Source: Leclercia adecarboxylata
Lineage (GTDB): Bacteria; Pseudomonadota; Gammaproteobacteria; Enterobacterales; Enterobacteriaceae
Direction: 5' to 3'
DNA: 64,000 bases
NCBI GenBank assembly: GCA_901472455.1
Contig: LR590464.1
Span: 1,612,001-1,676,000 of the forward strand
Positions 62,310 through 64,000 of the stretch are shown here, piece after piece. The translations under genes and the position numbers were made by a program. Below the pieces are notes generated by a model. That model saw nothing but the letters and a program-made list of their open reading frames with translations. It ran no database searches and had not been told where the DNA came from. The first letter of the stretch is position 1; each line of letters opens with the position of its first letter.

Positions 62310-63407
62310 TTAAACAGGTTTCTTCAGCGTATGGGGCTGACAGCGCAGATACTGATCGGGCGCATGTACCTGGGCCCCCAGTTCCGCCGCTGCATGCCAT
62401 GGCCAGCGCGGATTGTAGAGCGCGCCACGGGCGATACCAATGATATCCGCATCCCCACTGGCGACGATGGATTCCGCATGTTCAGGGTTAGTGATTAACC
62501 CTACCGCCACCACCGGGATCTTCACGGCAGCTTTCACCGCTCTTGCCAGCGGCACTTGATAACCAGGGTAGACATCAATCTGCTGGTCGGGATGCAGGCC
62601 GCCGCTGGAAACGTGAATCGCATCCACGCCACGGGCTTCCAGCATTTTCGAGAACTCGACCGCTTCCTCAAGATTAAACCCGCCATCGACCCAGTCTGTT
62701 GCGGAGATACGCACGCTGATGGCTTTATCGGCCGGGAAGGCTTCCCGCACTGCATCGACGATCTCCAGCGGGAATCTGGCTCTGTTTTCCAGCGACCCGC
62801 CGTAATTATCCGTACGCTGGTTAGAGAGCGGGGATAAAAATTGATGTAACAGATAACCATGCGCGGCGTGGATCTGGATCAGGTCGATATTCAGTCGGGC
62901 GGCACGTTTGGCGGCCTCTGCGAACTGGTTACGGATTTCGGCCAGGCCGTTGCTGTTGAGGGCGGTCGGGATGGTGTAACCCTCGCTGTAAGGCACCGCA
63001 GACGGGGCTAAAGTTTGCCAGCCACCTTCCTGATCCGGTGGGATTTGCCCCTGCTTATCCCAGGGCTTGTACGTTGAAGCTTTGCGCCCCGCATGGGCCA
63101 GCTGGATGCCAACCGGAATATCTGACCACTTACGAATAGTGGCGAGCACCCGGCCCATCGCCTCTTCTGTCTTATCATCATAGAGACCGACATCAGCGTA
63201 GGTAATGCGGCCTTCGGGGGAAACGGCGGCTGCCTCAATAGTGAGCAGGCCCGCACCGGACTGTGCCAGTTGTCCCAGATGGAGGGTATGCCAGTCAGTC
63301 ATGCAGCCTTCTTCGGCGGAGTACTGGCACATGGGGGCGATCACAATACGGTTTTCGAGATCAAGATTGCGGATACGTAACGGTGTAAACAGCTTGGGTT
63401 GAGACAT
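62310..63407 (-). CDS. Old-yellow-enzyme NADH:flavin oxidoreductase, NamA/YqjM class
   Basis: 365-residue FMN-dependent TIM barrel that reduces activated alkenes such as enones and some nitro compounds. YqjM-class marks are the start KLFTPLRIRNLDLENRIVIAPMCQYSA (with the FMN-sensing Cys), HAGRKAS, IHAAHGYLLHQFLSP with the His-His pair, and NYGGSLENRARF. ATG 63407 (MSQPKLF) follows GGAGTG at good spacing. The frame is intact. The LysR gene upstream on the same strand may control it. Confidence 0.93.
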   Translation of the reverse strand: MSQPKLFTPLRIRNLDLENRIVIAPMCQYSAEEGCMTDWHTLHLGQLAQSGAGLLTIEAAAVSPEGRITYADVGLYDDKTEEAMGRVLATIRKWSDIPVGIQLAHAGRKASTYKPWDKQGQIPPDQEGGWQTLAPSAVPYSEGYTIPTALNSNGLAEIRNQFAEAAKRAARLNIDLIQIHAAHGYLLHQFLSPLSNQRTDNYGGSLENRARFPLEIVDAVREAFPADKAISVRISATDWVDGGFNLEEAVEFSKMLEARGVDAIHVSSGGLHPDQQIDVYPGYQVPLARAVKAAVKIPVVAVGLITNPEHAESIVASGDADIIGIARGALYNPRWPWHAAAELGAQVHAPDQYLRCQPHTLKKPV

Positions 63408-63566
63408 ACATGTCACTCCAGATTGCAGCGTTAGAAAAGGGGCCGGGTCCTGGTCAGGATGCGACGATTTTTATCCTTGAATATTCATCAACATAACGCA
63501 CAGGCAGTGATAACTGAACCTCCCGTTTGCGCAAAAGTGCGTTGCGCCTGGCGCAACGCTACAGCA

Positions 63567-64000
63567 TTAGTACTCTACACTTTCCGGCTCGGGTGAAAGA
63601 TGCGCCATCAGAAAATCGACAAACACCTTCACTTTTTTGGTGTTCCTGCGGGTGGGATGGTAGATGGCATAAATCGCGGAATCATCCTCTCCGTCATTCA
63701 CTTCCGCGCGCCATTGCGGCAGTAACCTGATCAGCTTCCCTTCGGCAATATCCTTGCCAATCAGCCAGTCTGGCAGCAGCGCGATGCCATAGCCGCTTAA
63801 CACCGCCTCGCGCAAAATTTCCGAGTTATTGCATTTCAGAGTGCCTTTCACATCGATGGCGACCTGGCTTTCCCCGTTGAAATACCACTTCGTTTTGCCG
63901 GATGAATAGGAAAAGATCAGGCAGTTGTGGTTTTAAGATCGCCTGGCGCATCAGGATAACCCTGCGCTTTCAGGTAGTCCGGGCTGGCACAGACGCACCG
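63567..64000 (-). CDS. LysR-family regulator, partial at window end (frameshifted)
   Basis: Only the effector-binding part is in the window. RCVCASPDYLKAQGYPD, SEILREAVLSGYGIALLPDWL and a C-terminal VKVFVDFLMAHLSPEPES are typical of LysR proteins of the DsdC/YafC-like type. One C is missing near 63929 (ACCACAAC for ACCCACAAC), so the open frame seems to start at 63851. The helix-turn-helix lies beyond base 64000. Confidence 0.85.

Overview
The window is chromosomal DNA from a member of the Enterobacteriaceae. The first 34 kb follows the Escherichia coli gene order from pepN to yccA almost gene for gene (pepN, ssuBCDAE, pyrD, zapC, ycbX, rlmL, uup, pqiABC, rmf, fabA, ycbZ/lonH, matP, ompA, sulA, sxy, yccS, yccF, helD, mgsA, yccT, yccU, hspQ, rlmI, acyP, tusE, yccA). 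Protein sequences are close to but distinct from E. coli. An Enterobacter/Leclercia/Lelliottia-type genome is my best guess, but the genus cannot be fixed from this window.

Layout. (1) 1-33.9 kb is conserved core: sulfonate uptake and desulfonation, pyrimidine synthesis, rRNA methylation, envelope lipid transport (PqiABC), unsaturated fatty acid synthesis, Ter macrodomain organisation, outer membrane protein A, SOS division inhibition and competence regulation. (2) 34.2-35.8 kb holds a heavily frameshifted OppA-like peptide-binding protein. (3) 35.96 and 55.71 kb carry two near-identical tRNA-Ser(UGA) genes, each followed by a related terminator. They bracket about 19.7 kb of accessory DNA. 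(4) Inside that bracket are: a LacI-regulated sugar-acid cluster (hydroxyacid dehydrogenase, homoserine-dehydrogenase-like oxidoreductase, MFS transporter); a xylo-oligosaccharide cluster (GH43 xylosidase, GPH symporter, divergent LamB-type porin); a decayed serine-hydrolase fragment; an AT-rich orphan Hcp operon with three small unknown genes; and an Fbp/Afu-type ABC importer joined to a two-domain phosphatase and a LacI regulator. (5) 56-62.2 kb is an operon with two complete PTS permeases, one ascorbate-type and one fructose-type, around an allulose/ribulose-phosphate 3-epimerase, with a divergent LacI-type regulator. (6) 62.3-64 kb holds an old-yellow-enzyme reductase and a LysR regulator cut by the window end.

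How the parts work together. The accessory half is mostly carbohydrate or organophosphate acquisition in self-contained cassettes. Each has its own transporter, one to three catabolic enzymes and usually a LacI-type repressor with a palindromic operator that can be seen. The most novel-looking units are the importer plus IMPase/dual-specificity phosphatase fusion, the Hcp operon, and the dual-PTS/epimerase operon.

Data quality. About thirty genes contain single-base insertions or deletions, mostly in short homopolymers, including in essential or near-universal genes (pyrD, tusE, rlmL, uup). Removing them restores the expected family lengths exactly in many cases. They are best read as consensus sequence errors, densest at 34.2-40.9 kb. 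Coordinates given for such genes span the whole reconstructed gene.
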